DNA from: Alistipes sp.
Lineage (GTDB): Bacteria > Bacteroidota > Bacteroidia > Bacteroidales > Rikenellaceae
NCBI GenBank assembly: GCA_017937125.1
Contig: JAGBEH010000008.1
Location: 62,001 to 126,000 of the forward strand
Length of the DNA stretch: 64,000 bases
Direction: 5' to 3'
Shown here: positions 9,225-18,265 of the stretch, piece after piece
Layout of the letters: each line of letters opens with the position of its first letter
Numbering within the stretch: the stretch's first letter is position 1
The notes under the pieces: generated by a model
The model's input: the letters and a program-made list of their open reading frames with translations, nothing else
Told to the model about the DNA's origin: nothing
The model's database searches: none
Position numbers and translations under genes: made by a program

Positions 9225-11521
9225 TTAATTCCGACGAAACAGGTTCGCGGCAGTGCGGGACCGTAAATATAGGCCGAATCCTTCGCCGCCCCGAAATCGA
9301 GGTCGCGCTGATAGGAGTCGAATATGTTCTTAATGCCGGCGCTTATTTCGAGGTCGATGACCTTGGTCAGCGGTATCGAATATGCCGCCTTGATGCCGAA
9401 ATCCCAGAACGACGGGGTCGTAGTCTGCGTATCGACAGGCAGAATACCCGCATTGTGCTGCACCAGCATCGGCCCCGTAAAGGTTCCGAAAACGGATGCC
9501 TTCAGCCTGCGGACTATATCGAACGTCGAAGTCATATATCCGTAATGGTCGGGCGAACGGAACATCCTTCGCTGGGGTGCGACGTCGTCGGACCAGCGTT
9601 CGGGCTTTTTATAACGGCTGCGCTGGAACGTATAGCCCACCTGAATCTCGAATATATTGCGGATGCCCAACTTCAACTCCGCAGTAACTCCGCCCACGGT
9701 AGCTCCCGACGCATTGCGGCGCTCGCGAATGACGGTACCGCTCTCCTCGTCCTCGCCTACCTTCTCCAACGTGAACACATCGTTGAGAACGGTGTAGAAC
9801 CCTTCGACGAGGAGGTTCGTCTGCAACCGCCCGAAAGAGCGGTACAGGTCGGCAGAGGCACTGACGCTGTGGGAGTATTCGGGTTTCAGGTCGGATGCCA
9901 GCCGTATGATCGTCACCGTATGGTTGAGTGCGTCGATATGCAGGTCCTCGTTATACGCTTGGGGCGCACGGTAGCCGCTCGAATAGCTCACGCGCAGCCC
10001 TACGGCTTCTATCGGACTGTAACGCACATTCACGCGGGGTGAAAATATCACGCCCTTGATCATATTGTGTTTGTCCAGACGGCCGCCTATCAGGAAATTG
10101 ACCTTCTCGCTCTTCCACTCGTTCTGGAAAAAGAAGCCCGCCGTACGGGTCGTCTGCCTGAGATGGCGCTTGGTAGCCAGATAACGGTCATTCAACGCAT
10201 TATGGGTATATTCCCCGCCGAACGTAAGCTCCGACGGCAGGAACAGCAATTTGCGGAACCCGTAGGTATACTGAGCCCCCGCGACGGCCGTCAGGTCGGA
10301 TGTCGTACCGTAGGCGTCGGGATTCCTGTCGGTGCCGAAATAGCTGTCGCGGTCGATGCCCTGAACCGACGAATAGACGCTCAGGCGATGGCGGCTGTCG
10401 GGCGAGAAGTAATCGAAACGCAAGCCGCCGCCGTCGATTCTGTGATCGAGCTGCTCGCATATGTCGGCCATATGCGGCGCCTGCGAAAGGTTGTTGCCGC
10501 CACGGCGGAACTCGTGCGTATGGTGGTACTCGGCCGTAATTCGCGTGTAGGCCGAGGTCTTGTAATAGGCGCGGAAACCCGCCGTTTCGGAGTTGAGTTT
10601 CGGGATGTCGGTAAAGCCGTCGCCGTTGCGGTCGTACGCATGGCGCTGCTTGATCTGCCCGAAAAGGTACACCCCGACCTTGTTGTCGGCACTGACGAAC
10701 GAACCGTTGAGTGCGGTATTGAAATCGGGAGTGGTGCCTCCTATGAGATTGGTAGTATTGGAGAGCGACAACGAGTTGCGCAGCGGATCCTTGGTAATTA
10801 TGTTCACGACGCCGCCTATGGCGTTGGAACCGAAAAGCGCCGAACCGCCGCCGCGGATGACCTCCACCCTTTCGACCATAGCTACGGGCAGCTGGTCGAG
10901 ACCGTAGACGGCGGCGAGCGACGAGAATATCGGGCGGCTGTCCAGCAGTATCTGCGAATAGTGCCCTTCCAGCCCGTTGATACGCAGCTGCATAGTTCCG
11001 CAATTGCCGCAATTGTTCTCTACGCGCAGCCCCGACTGGAAATTCATCGACTCCGAAAGGTTGGACGATGCGGTAGATTCGAAAAGTTTTTTGGACATTA
11101 CGTTCACGACCGTAGCGGTCTGCTTGCGGTTGGTTTCGTTGCGCGTGGCGGATACGACCACCTCGTCCACCATCTTCGAATCTTCCTCGAGGGTGAAGTT
11201 GATCTCAATGTTCTGCCCCGCAACGGCATCTACGACCTGCGACACATTTTTATAGCCCACCGAAGAGGCTTCGACGGTCCACCTACCCACGGGCAGGTTC
11301 TTCAGGAAATAATGTCCCGTAGCATCGGTTACGCAACCTATGGTCGTACCGTCGATGCTGATCGTAACATAGGGAATATGTTCTTCCGTTCGCGCGTCGA
11401 TCACGTGTCCGTAGACATTTGCGTCGCTCGACGGTTTGTTATTGTCGGTATATGTCGCCGCAGTCGCATATCCCGCAAGCAGAGACATCGACAGCAGCGA
11501 CCGAATGAATTTGTATTTCAT
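9212..11521 (-). CDS. TonB-dependent outer-membrane receptor
   Basis: 769 residues. After a signal peptide (about 1-22) there is a carboxypeptidase-regulatory-like domain (about 35-112), then a TonB-box-like stretch DEVVVSATR (119-127). The plug domain (about 130-250) ends in the typical RGGGSALFGSNAIGG motif, and a 22-strand barrel runs to the C-terminus, which ends in an aromatic-rich strand. The plug carries a CGNCG motif (171-175), which suggests a thiol or metal site. It imports a ligand across the outer membrane using TonB energy. The substrate is not shown by sequence. The upstream His-rich membrane protein suggests a metal or metal chelate (inference). The start follows directly from the signal peptide. 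The gap to the upstream gene is 76 nt and contains two hairpins. Confidence 0.9.
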   Translation of the reverse strand: MKYKFIRSLLSMSLLAGYATAATYTDNNKPSSDANVYGHVIDARTEEHIPYVTISIDGTTIGCVTDATGHYFLKNLPVGRWTVEASSVGYKNVSQVVDAVAGQNIEINFTLEEDSKMVDEVVVSATRNETNRKQTATVVNVMSKKLFESTASSNLSESMNFQSGLRVENNCGNCGTMQLRINGLEGHYSQILLDSRPIFSSLAAVYGLDQLPVAMVERVEVIRGGGSALFGSNAIGGVVNIITKDPLRNSLSLSNTTNLIGGTTPDFNTALNGSFVSADNKVGVYLFGQIKQRHAYDRNGDGFTDIPKLNSETAGFRAYYKTSAYTRITAEYHHTHEFRRGGNNLSQAPHMADICEQLDHRIDGGGLRFDYFSPDSRHRLSVYSSVQGIDRDSYFGTDRNPDAYGTTSDLTAVAGAQYTYGFRKLLFLPSELTFGGEYTHNALNDRYLATKRHLRQTTRTAGFFFQNEWKSEKVNFLIGGRLDKHNMIKGVIFSPRVNVRYSPIEAVGLRVSYSSGYRAPQAYNEDLHIDALNHTVTIIRLASDLKPEYSHSVSASADLYRSFGRLQTNLLVEGFYTVLNDVFTLEKVGEDEESGTVIRERRNASGATVGGVTAELKLGIRNIFEIQVGYTFQRSRYKKPERWSDDVAPQRRMFRSPDHYGYMTSTFDIVRRLKASVFGTFTGPMLVQHNAGILPVDTQTTTPSFWDFGIKAAYSIPLTKVIDLEISAGIKNIFDSYQRDLDFGAAKDSAYIYGPALPRTCFVGIKLTL

Positions 11522-11562
11522 CGATTTATCGTTAAGTTCGGATTGGAAAAATCAGTAACGGA

Positions 11563-11597
11563 CCTCCGCCTTGCGGAGGCCGACGCTTCGCAGCGTC
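11563..11597 (-). other. Paired hairpins between the His-rich gene and the TonB receptor
   Basis: CCTCCGC/GCGGAGG (11563-11579) and GACGCT/AGCGTC (about 11582-11597) form two adjacent stem-loops in the intergenic mRNA. Neither is followed by a T-run in the gene direction, so they look like mRNA structure rather than a terminator. Confidence 0.55.
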
Positions 11598-11954
11598 CTA
11601 CATAACCGATCGAAGCGCCGGCGGCGCCCTTAACGACAATAAGCTGTATTCGACATTGTTTTTTCGGCTCGACGAAACGGGAGCGAAGATGAAACGGCGG
11701 CAGACCGGTATGACCAACGATACTCCCGCCGATACGGCCGCAGCCACCAAATACGACAGGAACGATATGGTCTGCATCTGTCCCGCCGAATGGGTGTGCG
11801 AAGCCGAAGAGCCCGTAAACGGATGCGAATGGACGATGCGCACACCGTCCACTTCGTGCATATGTGCGAAAAAGGTAATGGTACACCAGTACCACGAAAA
11901 CAGCACGGCTAATGCCGCCGCTGCGATACGCATATTCCGTTTACCGCTAACCAT
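11598..11954 (-). CDS. Small membrane protein with three HxH motifs, partner of the TonB receptor
   Basis: 118 residues with two hydrophobic segments (about 9-30 and 63-85). The loop between them contains HMH (31-33), HSH (42-44) and HTH (53-55). These three His pairs are spaced exactly 11 residues apart, which looks like metal binding. The loop is probably periplasmic. The gene sits directly before the TonB receptor and after the L31 type B gene. Together that suggests transition-metal handling (zinc or copper). No family name is recognised with certainty. The start may instead be the ATG seven codons further in (11933), because a -7 promoter element lies only 7 nt before the first ATG. Confidence 0.65.
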   Translation of the reverse strand: MVSGKRNMRIAAAALAVLFSWYWCTITFFAHMHEVDGVRIVHSHPFTGSSASHTHSAGQMQTISFLSYLVAAAVSAGVSLVIPVCRRFIFAPVSSSRKNNVEYSLLSLRAPPALRSVM

Positions 11955-11961
11955 CCGGTTG

Positions 11962-11969
11962 CAAAGTTA
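11962..11969 (-). promoter_or_regulatory. -7 element before the His-rich gene
   Basis: TAACTTTG on the minus strand lies 7 nt before ATG 11954. No good -33 element is present. It implies either a leaderless mRNA or use of the second ATG. Confidence 0.45.
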
Positions 11970-11980
11970 TAAAAATTCAC

Positions 11981-12009
11981 AAAAAAAGGAACTCTTGCGA
12001 GTTCCTTTT
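11981..12009 (-). terminator. Terminator of rpmE2
   Basis: Stem GGAACTC/GAGTTCC with a four-base loop, extended by A-T pairs and followed on the minus strand by seven T. Confidence 0.88.
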
Positions 12010-12027
12010 CCAACTGCGAAACACAAA

Positions 12028-12294
12028 TTATTTCGCATTTTTCTTATCGTAACGTTTTGCGTAACGGCTCATAAACTTATCCACACGACCGGCGGTGTCT
12101 ACCAACTTCATCTTACCTGTGTAGAACGGGTGAGACGTGTTGGAAATTTCCATCTTATACACGGGATAGGTTTCGCCGTTCACCTCGATGGTCTCTTTTG
12201 TCGAAACGGCGGACCTGCACAAAAACACGTGGTCATTCGACATATCCTTGAATGCCACCAAACGATAATTCTCCGGATGAATACCCTGTTTCAT
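12028..12294 (-). CDS. rpmE2: 50S ribosomal protein L31 type B
   Basis: 88 residues. It matches type B L31 (MKQGIHPENYRLVAFKDM start; SHPFYTGK near 53-60; VDKFMSRY near 71). The zinc-ribbon CxxC pairs of type A are absent, with only one Cys at position 26. Type B L31 is the zinc-independent form, which Zur controls in several bacteria. The protein bridges the ribosomal subunits at the 30S head. Its neighbourhood beside a putative metal-uptake pair is suggestive. A terminator separates them, however, and type B is also the common form in Bacteroidetes. Confidence 0.96.
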   Translation of the reverse strand: MKQGIHPENYRLVAFKDMSNDHVFLCRSAVSTKETIEVNGETYPVYKMEISNTSHPFYTGKMKLVDTAGRVDKFMSRYAKRYDKKNAK

Positions 12295-12383
12295 TTCGTT
12301 CGTTTTGTTAAATTAAGTACTTAATATCGGCGCGAAGATAATCATTTTTTTTCAATCCGCAACGCCCGTCGCCAAAAAAGTCG

Positions 12384-12413
12384 AAAAAAGGCCGCATCTT
12401 CGGATGCGGCCTT
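12384..12413 (-). terminator. Terminator of rplS
   Basis: An 11-bp stem AAGGCCGCATC/GATGCGGCCTT with TTCG-type loop is followed on the minus strand by a T-run. Confidence 0.9.
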
Positions 12414-12417
12414 GCGT

Positions 12418-12795
12418 TTAGTCCTTGTTCGTAACCATTCTCTTCTCCTTGATGCGGGCTTTCTTACCCGTCAGGCTGCGCAGATAATAGATACGTGCAC
12501 GGCGTACGACACCGATCTTATTGACCTCGATCTTGTCGATATGAGGAGAATAAAGCGGGAAAATACGCTCGACACCCACGCCGTTCGAAATCTTGCGGAT
12601 AGTGAACATCTTGGTTTTGCCCGACCCCTTGATCTGGATAACCACGCCGCGGAAGCTCTGCAAGCGCTCCTTGTTACCCTCGACGATCTTGTAGGTTACG
12701 GTGATCGTGTCACCTGCTTTGAACGAGGGCACGTCGGCATCCGTTTTGGGCCACATCTGCTCGTTCACGAACTTAATGATTGAATCTTTGTTCAT
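12418..12795 (-). CDS. rplS: 50S ribosomal protein L19
   Basis: 125 residues and full length. L19 hallmarks: [16 protein letters not shown] near 25-40, [10 protein letters not shown] near 44-53, and the C-terminal [20 protein letters not shown]. It lies at the 30S-50S interface. The gene stands alone, with an exact promoter about 160 nt upstream, so the mRNA has a long leader of about 150 nt. Confidence 0.98.
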   Translation of the reverse strand: MNKDSIIKFVNEQMWPKTDADVPSFKAGDTITVTYKIVEGNKERLQSFRGVVIQIKGSGKTKMFTIRKISNGVGVERIFPLYSPHIDKIEVNKIGVVRRARIYYLRSLTGKKARIKEKRMVTNKD

Positions 12796-12950
12796 TGTGT
12801 TGCAACAATTTTTCGTTATCCGTTCAACATTATCGCTGCGCTTCGACTACCATACGCACACATTGGTCCGCAATCCCGCCGCGACACGGTCCGAAACCGA
12901 ACCCATACGCGCGGCAACCGTCTCCGCACCCAATATAAGAGGTTGATACG
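12796..12950 (-). other. Long 5' leader of rplS mRNA
   Basis: The exact promoter at 12956-12986 predicts transcription from near 12949, leaving about 150 nt before the L19 start. Such leaders of ribosomal protein genes often bind the protein product (known autoregulation). No named leader motif is recognised here. The remaining 12987-13250 shows no gene or element. Confidence 0.45.
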
Positions 12951-12955
12951 GGCTG

Positions 12956-12986
12956 CAAATATAGTAAAAATCGGATTATCGGCAAA
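12956..12986 (-). promoter_or_regulatory. Promoter of rplS
   Basis: On the minus strand TTTG (12986-12983) and TATATTTG (12963-12956) are separated by 19 nt, an exact consensus match. Confidence 0.82.
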
Positions 12987-13250
12987 ATAAGCGCGATTTT
13001 TTTGAAAGAAATACATCCCGCGTTTGCACCCGTCCGCTCCGACGGCCCTTTTCCGCAGCCGCTTGGCGGGATACCCTCGGCAAAACCGCACTACGTGTCC
13101 CGTCTCACACGAACCGAAAATCAAACCTTTTCGACAAACCGAATGCAGAGCAGAACTTGGGCCGACTATGCCGAGCGGGAAAGCGGCAAAAAACAAACGG
13201 GACGACAACGCATCGGGCATCATCGAGAATATGGCGCAGGGCGGAAAGCG

Positions 13251-13288
13251 GCAAAAAAAATAAACGGGACAACAATCGTTGTCCCGTT
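13251..13288 (-). terminator. Terminator of rpsT
   Basis: An 11-bp stem AACGGGACAAC/GTTGTCCCGTT (13263-13288) is followed on the minus strand by a long T-rich run. Confidence 0.9.
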
Positions 13289-13344
13289 CGTACCGTCGAT
13301 GCCTGCGCCGACCGAACGACAGTCGGCCCGACTTCTTCCGCCCG

Positions 13345-13596
13345 CTACAGAGCGTTTACGTGAAGCTGGATAGCACCCTTGAGGTTCGCCGCCTTGTTCT
13401 TGTGGATGATGTTCTCTTTTGCGAGCTTGTCCAACATAGCGGTAACCTTCGGCAGCAAAGCCTCTGCCGCACTCTTCTCCGACGTATTGCGGAGAGCCTT
13501 CACGGCATTGCGTGCCGTCTTGTGATAAAGACGGTTATGCGCACGCTTGGTTACGGTCTGGCGAATTCTCTTCTTCGATGACTTATGATTTGCCAT
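13345..13596 (-). CDS. rpsT: 30S ribosomal protein S20
   Basis: 83 residues with the S20 pattern MANHKSSKKRIRQT, an Ala/Lys-rich helical body and the AANLKGAI segment near the end. It binds 16S rRNA early in 30S assembly. No promoter lies between it and the upstream tRNA-Glu, so the two are probably co-transcribed. The 182-nt gap (13597-13778) holds a hairpin, ACGACGA/TCGTCGT near 13646-13667, which may mark processing. Confidence 0.97.
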   Translation of the reverse strand: MANHKSSKKRIRQTVTKRAHNRLYHKTARNAVKALRNTSEKSAAEALLPKVTAMLDKLAKENIIHKNKAANLKGAIQLHVNAL

Positions 13597-13778
13597 AGTT
13601 CCTTTCGGTTTTATTTTTTTAATATTTTATTCCGTTTTCGTTTTCGAATAACGACGACTCCGATCGTCGTATTCCGCAATAAACGGCCGTAGCCGCTTCG
13701 GGATAGGCTCGCGCCCGCTCCGCATTTCCATTGCACCCTTTTACCCGTCGAACGCCGCTTACGCAACGCCCAATCGTG

Positions 13779-13850
13779 TAGCCCATAGGAGAATCGAACT
13801 CCTCTTTCAAGAATGAAAATCTTGCGTCCTAGCCGATAGACGAATGGGCC
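13779..13850 (-). tRNA. tRNA-Glu (anticodon TTC)
   Basis: 72 nt. Read on the minus strand it forms a 7-bp acceptor stem (GGCCCAT/ATGGGCT), a D arm, the anticodon stem CAAGA/TCTTG around loop TTTTCAT (anticodon TTC), and a T arm GAGGA-GTTCGAT-TCTCC type. CCA is not encoded. Confidence 0.95.
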
Positions 13851-13891
13851 TCTACCGCTATCGCACCGTACTTTACGACGCTTTAGCGGGG

Positions 13892-13922
13892 CAAAGATAG
13901 CGCTTTTTTTTCAATTTGCAAT
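13892..13922 (-). promoter_or_regulatory. Promoter of tRNA-Glu (and rpsT)
   Basis: TATCTTTG (13899-13892) on the minus strand, with ATTG (one mismatch) 19 nt upstream at 13922-13919. Confidence 0.6.
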
Positions 13923-13987
13923 CTTTATTGCGAAAAACGTCGATTTTTTCGCGTTTTTTATTCGGGATATCGAACCGAACGACAAAG

Positions 13988-15016
13988 CTACTCTTTGAAA
14001 CCCTGCGCCTTAAGTCTTATGTCGGAACCGTCGGGAGTAACGAGATAAGCTCCCGTATTCTCGGCCGTAACGTGCCCTATGACATCCACGCCGCCCATAC
14101 GCATCACCTTCTCCTGCATAGCCAAAGGCACCGTGAAGAGCAGTTCATAATCTTCGCCGCCGTTCAAAGCCGCGATGACGGGATCGGTGTGCATCTCCTC
14201 GGCCAAAGCCGTCGTCTGTTTGGCGATGGGTATACGGTCGAGATAGATGCGGGCGCCGCACTTCGACGACTTGCATATCTGCATCAGATCGCTCGCAAGG
14301 CCGTCCGAAAGGTCGATCATCGATGTGGGAACTATCCCCTCCTCGGCTAGAGACTCGACGATGTCTTTGCGCGCGCACGGCCTGAGATATTTTTCGAGCA
14401 GATATTCGTACCCGCCGAACTGCGGTTCGGGTTCGGCCACATCCTTCAGCACGCGCTTCTCGCGTTCGAGCAGGTGCAGCCCCATATACGCGGCGCCGAG
14501 ATTTCCCGTAATACATATAAGGTCGTTCTGCTGCGCCCCCGAACGGTAGGCGATACTCTCTTTCTTCGCGCGGCCTACGGCCGTAATACCCACGACGAAA
14601 CCCGTGACGGATGCCGAAATATCGCCTCCCGCCAAATCCGCGCCGAGCTCCCTACAGGCGAACCGCACACCCTCGTAGAACTCTTCGAGCGCCTCCACCG
14701 AGAATTTCGACGACACGCCCAACGAGAGCATTATCTGCCCGGGCAGAGCATTCATCGCGAGGATGTCGCTGACGCCCACGGTTACGGCCTTATAGCCCAA
14801 GTGTTTGAGCGGGAAATAGGTAAGGTCGAAATCGATGCCTTCGAGCATCGTATCGGTCGCGACGAGCAGCGCCTCGCCGCCGCCCGCATCCACAACGGCG
14901 GCATCGTCGCCGACACCGCAGAGAGTAGTCGCATTCGACGGCGCGAAATCGGCCGTCAATCGGTCTATGAGGGCGAACTCGCCCAGTTCGGATATTTCGG
15001 TACGTTTGTTCGGCAT
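13988..15016 (-). CDS. thiL: Thiamine-monophosphate kinase
   Basis: 342 residues. It phosphorylates thiamine monophosphate to thiamine diphosphate, the cofactor form. Family signatures are GVGDDAAVVD (34-43), ATDTMLEGIDF (53-63), the LAGGDIS metal/ATP motif (128-134), and MIDLSDGLASDL in the second half. Length is normal. It starts 10 nt after the GH3 gene stop, so it is probably transcribed from that gene's promoter. No TPP riboswitch-like sequence was noticed upstream. Confidence 0.96.
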   Translation of the reverse strand: MPNKRTEISELGEFALIDRLTADFAPSNATTLCGVGDDAAVVDAGGGEALLVATDTMLEGIDFDLTYFPLKHLGYKAVTVGVSDILAMNALPGQIMLSLGVSSKFSVEALEEFYEGVRFACRELGADLAGGDISASVTGFVVGITAVGRAKKESIAYRSGAQQNDLICITGNLGAAYMGLHLLEREKRVLKDVAEPEPQFGGYEYLLEKYLRPCARKDIVESLAEEGIVPTSMIDLSDGLASDLMQICKSSKCGARIYLDRIPIAKQTTALAEEMHTDPVIAALNGGEDYELLFTVPLAMQEKVMRMGGVDVIGHVTAENTGAYLVTPDGSDIRLKAQGFKE

Positions 15017-15026
15017 AAGGTATAAA

Positions 15027-17375
15027 TTACTTTATAAATATCTCGCCCGTTTCAGGCTTCATCACGTCATTCACGGGCATAAGTTTATCTTTCTTAACCG
15101 TCACCGTACGGCTCAACGGCAACTCTTCCGACGAGAAACCGACCGAAAGGCGATAATCGCCCTTCGACAACTTCCACGCCATATCCTTTTCGCTGAACGA
15201 CGCGAGCGCATCGGCGGCGATACGCATCGTTATCTCGCAGCTCTCGCCTGCCGCGAGCTGCGGCGTCTTGGCATATCCGCGCAACTCTATCGACGGACGG
15301 TCCGTCGCAGGCGACAGTTCGGTGGAATAGAGCTGCACGACCTGCTTCGCGGGGCGCTTGCCCGTGTTTACCACCTTGCACGTTACCACGAAGTCGTCCT
15401 TTACACGCTTCACGTCCATATCCTCCAGTGCGAACGACGTATATGTCAGTCCGTAACCGAACGGATAGGCCGTCTCGACACCGCGCGTGGCGAAATGACG
15501 ATAGCCGACGTATATGTCTTCGGTGTAGTTCGTATAGTCCACATTGGGAATATCATACACCTTGCGCGAGCGGCAGAAGTTTTCGAAAGACTGGTTCACG
15601 CCCGTCTCAGGAACATTTATCGGGAAATTCTGCGACGGCACGTCCGCATACGACACGGGGAAGGTCATAGGCAGGTGACCGCTCGGCGACACCTTGCCCG
15701 AAAGCACGTCGGCGACCGAATTGCCGCCCTCCTGTCCCGGTTCCCAACATACGAGAACGGCATCCGCCTTGTCGCGCCACGAAGCGATCTCCACGGGTCC
15801 GCAAATGTTGAGCACCACTACCACCTTCTTGCCCGCCTTGCGGAACGTCTTGCTCACGGCATTGATAAGTGCGACCTCGGGAATGCGCAGGTTGAAATCG
15901 CGCTCGATATGACGGTCGTAGGCTTCGGCCGAATTGCGGCCTATGGTTATTACAGCTATGTCGGAGCCGTCCACTGCGCTTTCGGCGAGTGCATAAGGAT
16001 CCTGAATCTCATTGGGGCGCAACTCGTAATTGTACCACTTGCGCGGAGCCTTGTGGGGCGCCATACGCTCCGCCTCTCTCTTCATATGGTCGAGATAGGT
16101 AGCATTCAGACGCTCGTTCAGTTCGAAGCCGCAAGCCGTAAGCCCGTCACGGAGATCGACCACATAGGCCTTATTGACATCGCCCGAACCTTTGCCGCCC
16201 GCAATGAACTTGTAGGAGGTAACGCCGAAAAGCGCTATCTTCCCGTTCGCGGCCATAGGCAATGTTCCGCCCTCGTTCTTCAGCAGCACGAAACCTTCGC
16301 TCGCGACTTCGCGGGTAAGACGCGCGTGCGACGCGAGGTCGGGCTTGTTCGTCGGCACATACCCCTGAAAACGCGGGGTGCGTATGACGAGCTGCAAAAT
16401 GCGTCGGACGCATTTGTCGAGATCCTTCTCGTCGAGTTTGCCGCTGCGCACCGCCTCCACGATGGTCGCATATTGCTTATACGTACCTGGCTGGAGCATA
16501 TCGTTGCCCGCCGCGACCTGCGCTACGGGGTCGATGCCGCCGCTCCAGTCCGTCATAACGGCTCCCTCGAAGCCCCATTCGCCGCGAAGGATATCTTCGA
16601 GCAGCCCCTTGTCTTCGGAGGTGTAGCGGCCGTTGATGTAGTTGTACGACGTCATTATCGTCCAAGGCTGCGACTCGCGGACGGCGATCTCGAAATTGCG
16701 CAGATATATCTCGCGCAGGGCGCGTATCGAAATTCGTGCATCGTTGGCCAAACGGTTTATCTCCTGACTGTTCGCGGCGAAGTGTTTGAGCGACGTTCCC
16801 ACGCCGTTGCTCTGAATGCCGTCGATTATCGCGGCAGCGGTCTTGCCAGCCAGCAGCGGGTCTTCGGAGTAATACTCGAAATTACGCCCGCACAACGGGT
16901 TGCGCATAATATTGACACCCGGCGCCAGCAACACGTCCACGCCGTATTCGCGCACCTCGTTGCCGATAGCCCTGCCTACTTCGCGGATTATCTCGTCGTT
17001 CCACGTCGCGCCGAGATGCACGCCTACGGGGAAACCCGTACAATAATAGGTATTGTCGTCATTCTCCCGCTTCGGGCTTATGCGCAGCCCCGCAGGGCCG
17101 TCGGCCAAAACTACGGGAGGAATGCCCAGACGCTCGACGGGATAGGTGGTACCGGCCGCCCCGGGGACTATATTTTTCGTGTACCCCACTTCGCCTGCCG
17201 CCTCGGTATTGTCCCGCATACGGGCGCCGACCACCAAATGCGCCTTTTCCTCGAGGGTCAGCGCCTCGACGATTCGGTCTATGTTGTCGGGCGTCAATTT
17301 CAGCGGCCCGTCGGCGGAAGCCGATACGGTTTGCAGCAAAACGAATGCTGCGGCAAGGGTAAAAATTCTTTTCAT
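15027..17375 (-). CDS. Glycoside hydrolase family 3, beta-glucosidase-like, secreted
   Basis: 782 residues. A signal peptide (about 1-21) precedes the GH3 TIM barrel, which contains NFEYYSEDP (165-173), the KHFAAN motif (197-202) and the nucleophile D276 in VMTDWSGG. The GH3 C-terminal alpha/beta sandwich runs about 350-590. A fibronectin-III-like domain follows (GYGLTYTSF and the later PAKQVVQLY). It hydrolyses terminal non-reducing beta-glycosides in the periplasm; the exact sugar is not predictable. thiL follows at 10 nt. It has an exact promoter in the divergent region shared with adk. Confidence 0.93.
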   Translation of the reverse strand: MKRIFTLAAAFVLLQTVSASADGPLKLTPDNIDRIVEALTLEEKAHLVVGARMRDNTEAAGEVGYTKNIVPGAAGTTYPVERLGIPPVVLADGPAGLRISPKRENDDNTYYCTGFPVGVHLGATWNDEIIREVGRAIGNEVREYGVDVLLAPGVNIMRNPLCGRNFEYYSEDPLLAGKTAAAIIDGIQSNGVGTSLKHFAANSQEINRLANDARISIRALREIYLRNFEIAVRESQPWTIMTSYNYINGRYTSEDKGLLEDILRGEWGFEGAVMTDWSGGIDPVAQVAAGNDMLQPGTYKQYATIVEAVRSGKLDEKDLDKCVRRILQLVIRTPRFQGYVPTNKPDLASHARLTREVASEGFVLLKNEGGTLPMAANGKIALFGVTSYKFIAGGKGSGDVNKAYVVDLRDGLTACGFELNERLNATYLDHMKREAERMAPHKAPRKWYNYELRPNEIQDPYALAESAVDGSDIAVITIGRNSAEAYDRHIERDFNLRIPEVALINAVSKTFRKAGKKVVVVLNICGPVEIASWRDKADAVLVCWEPGQEGGNSVADVLSGKVSPSGHLPMTFPVSYADVPSQNFPINVPETGVNQSFENFCRSRKVYDIPNVDYTNYTEDIYVGYRHFATRGVETAYPFGYGLTYTSFALEDMDVKRVKDDFVVTCKVVNTGKRPAKQVVQLYSTELSPATDRPSIELRGYAKTPQLAAGESCEITMRIAADALASFSEKDMAWKLSKGDYRLSVGFSSEELPLSRTVTVKKDKLMPVNDVMKPETGEIFIK

Positions 17376-17413
17376 TTCGAGGTGTGTTTTAAGTTACGGT
17401 TAGAAAATCCAGT

Positions 17414-17445
17414 CAAAAGTAGTAAAAATCCGCACAACGTACAAA
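17414..17445 (-). promoter_or_regulatory. Promoter of the GH3-thiL operon
   Basis: On the minus strand TTTG (17445-17442) and TACTTTTG (17421-17414) are 20 nt apart, an exact consensus. Confidence 0.8.
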
Positions 17446-17486
17446 TCGGCCGCAAAGCCTCTTGCCTAAAACATAAAACGCGCGAT

Positions 17487-17518
17487 TTTGGGCAATTTAA
17501 TAAAAATCATTATATTTG
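17487..17518 (+). promoter_or_regulatory. Promoter of adk
   Basis: TTTG (17487-17490) and TATATTTG (17511-17518) are 20 nt apart, an exact consensus, 30 nt before the adk start. Confidence 0.85.
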
Positions 17519-17548
17519 TCGTCCGAAGAGTTACCCATATTTAAGTAA

Positions 17549-18121
17549 ATGTTGAATATAGTTTTATTCGGCGCACCCGGGTGCGGCAAGGGCACCCAGG
17601 CGGCAAGACTCAAGGAGAAGTACGGAATAAACCACGTTTCGACGGGCGAGATAATCCGTAACGAGATCAGGAACGGCACGGAGTTGGGACGCAAGGTCGC
17701 ATCCTGCATCGAACGGGGCGAGCTGGCACCGGACGAGGTGGTGATAGACATAATAGCCAACTACGTCGAGGCGAACAAGGAGAGTGCAGGCAACATCTTC
17801 GACGGGTTTCCGCGCACGACGCATCAGGCCGAAAAATTCGACGAGATTCTCGGCGAGCACGGTCTGAAGGTGGATACGATGATATATATGGATGTGCCCG
17901 AGCAGGAACTTGTAGACCGAATACTGCTTCGCGGAAAAGAATCGGGCAGGGCCGACGACGCGTCGGAAGATGTCATCCGCAACCGCATAGCGAACTACCG
18001 CTTACAGACGGAGGTCGTGGCCGACTATTATCAGGCACAGGGGAAATACGCCGCGGTGAACGGGCACGGTTCGATGGACGAGGTGTTCGAACGCATTTGC
18101 AAGGTAATAGACCGCGATTGA
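17549..18121 (+). CDS. adk: Adenylate kinase
   Basis: 190 residues. It interconverts ATP + AMP and two ADP. It has the P-loop GAPGCGKGT (8-16), the AMP-binding region VSTGEIIR (30-37), DGFPRTTHQ (about 84-92) and the lid arginines in DRILLRGKESGRADD. The lid is short, as in the 190-residue class without the zinc-binding insertion. The start is fixed by the beta-strand/P-loop beginning at residue 2. A hairpin without a strong T-run (18166-18189) follows, so some read-through into the small peptide and nuclease genes is possible. Confidence 0.97.
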   Translation: MLNIVLFGAPGCGKGTQAARLKEKYGINHVSTGEIIRNEIRNGTELGRKVASCIERGELAPDEVVIDIIANYVEANKESAGNIFDGFPRTTHQAEKFDEILGEHGLKVDTMIYMDVPEQELVDRILLRGKESGRADDASEDVIRNRIANYRLQTEVVADYYQAQGKYAAVNGHGSMDEVFERICKVIDRD

Positions 18122-18165
18122 CGGAACGCAAGGTGAAGTGTATACCGCATCGGCGGACCTACAAC

Positions 18166-18189
18166 GCTGCCGACAGTAACGTCGGCAGC
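18166..18189 (+). terminator. Possible weak terminator after adk
   Basis: A 9-bp stem GCTGCCGAC/GTCGGCAGC with a six-base loop. It is followed by TTAAG rather than a T-run, so termination would be inefficient. No promoter was found between here and 18266. Confidence 0.4.
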
Positions 18190-18265
18190 TTAAGAAACCG
18201 CGGTAAGCAACAGCAAACAACGCCGCAACAGTGCAAGATACAGACAATTACATAATTCTTATTTT

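Noticed and set aside
12816-13373. Short frames on both strands between rplS and rpsT
   Set aside because: They cross the exact rplS promoter and the rpsT terminator and show no protein features.
13850-15100. TPP riboswitch for thiL
   Set aside because: thiL lies 10 nt behind the GH3 gene, and no TPP aptamer-like conserved segments were seen before either gene.
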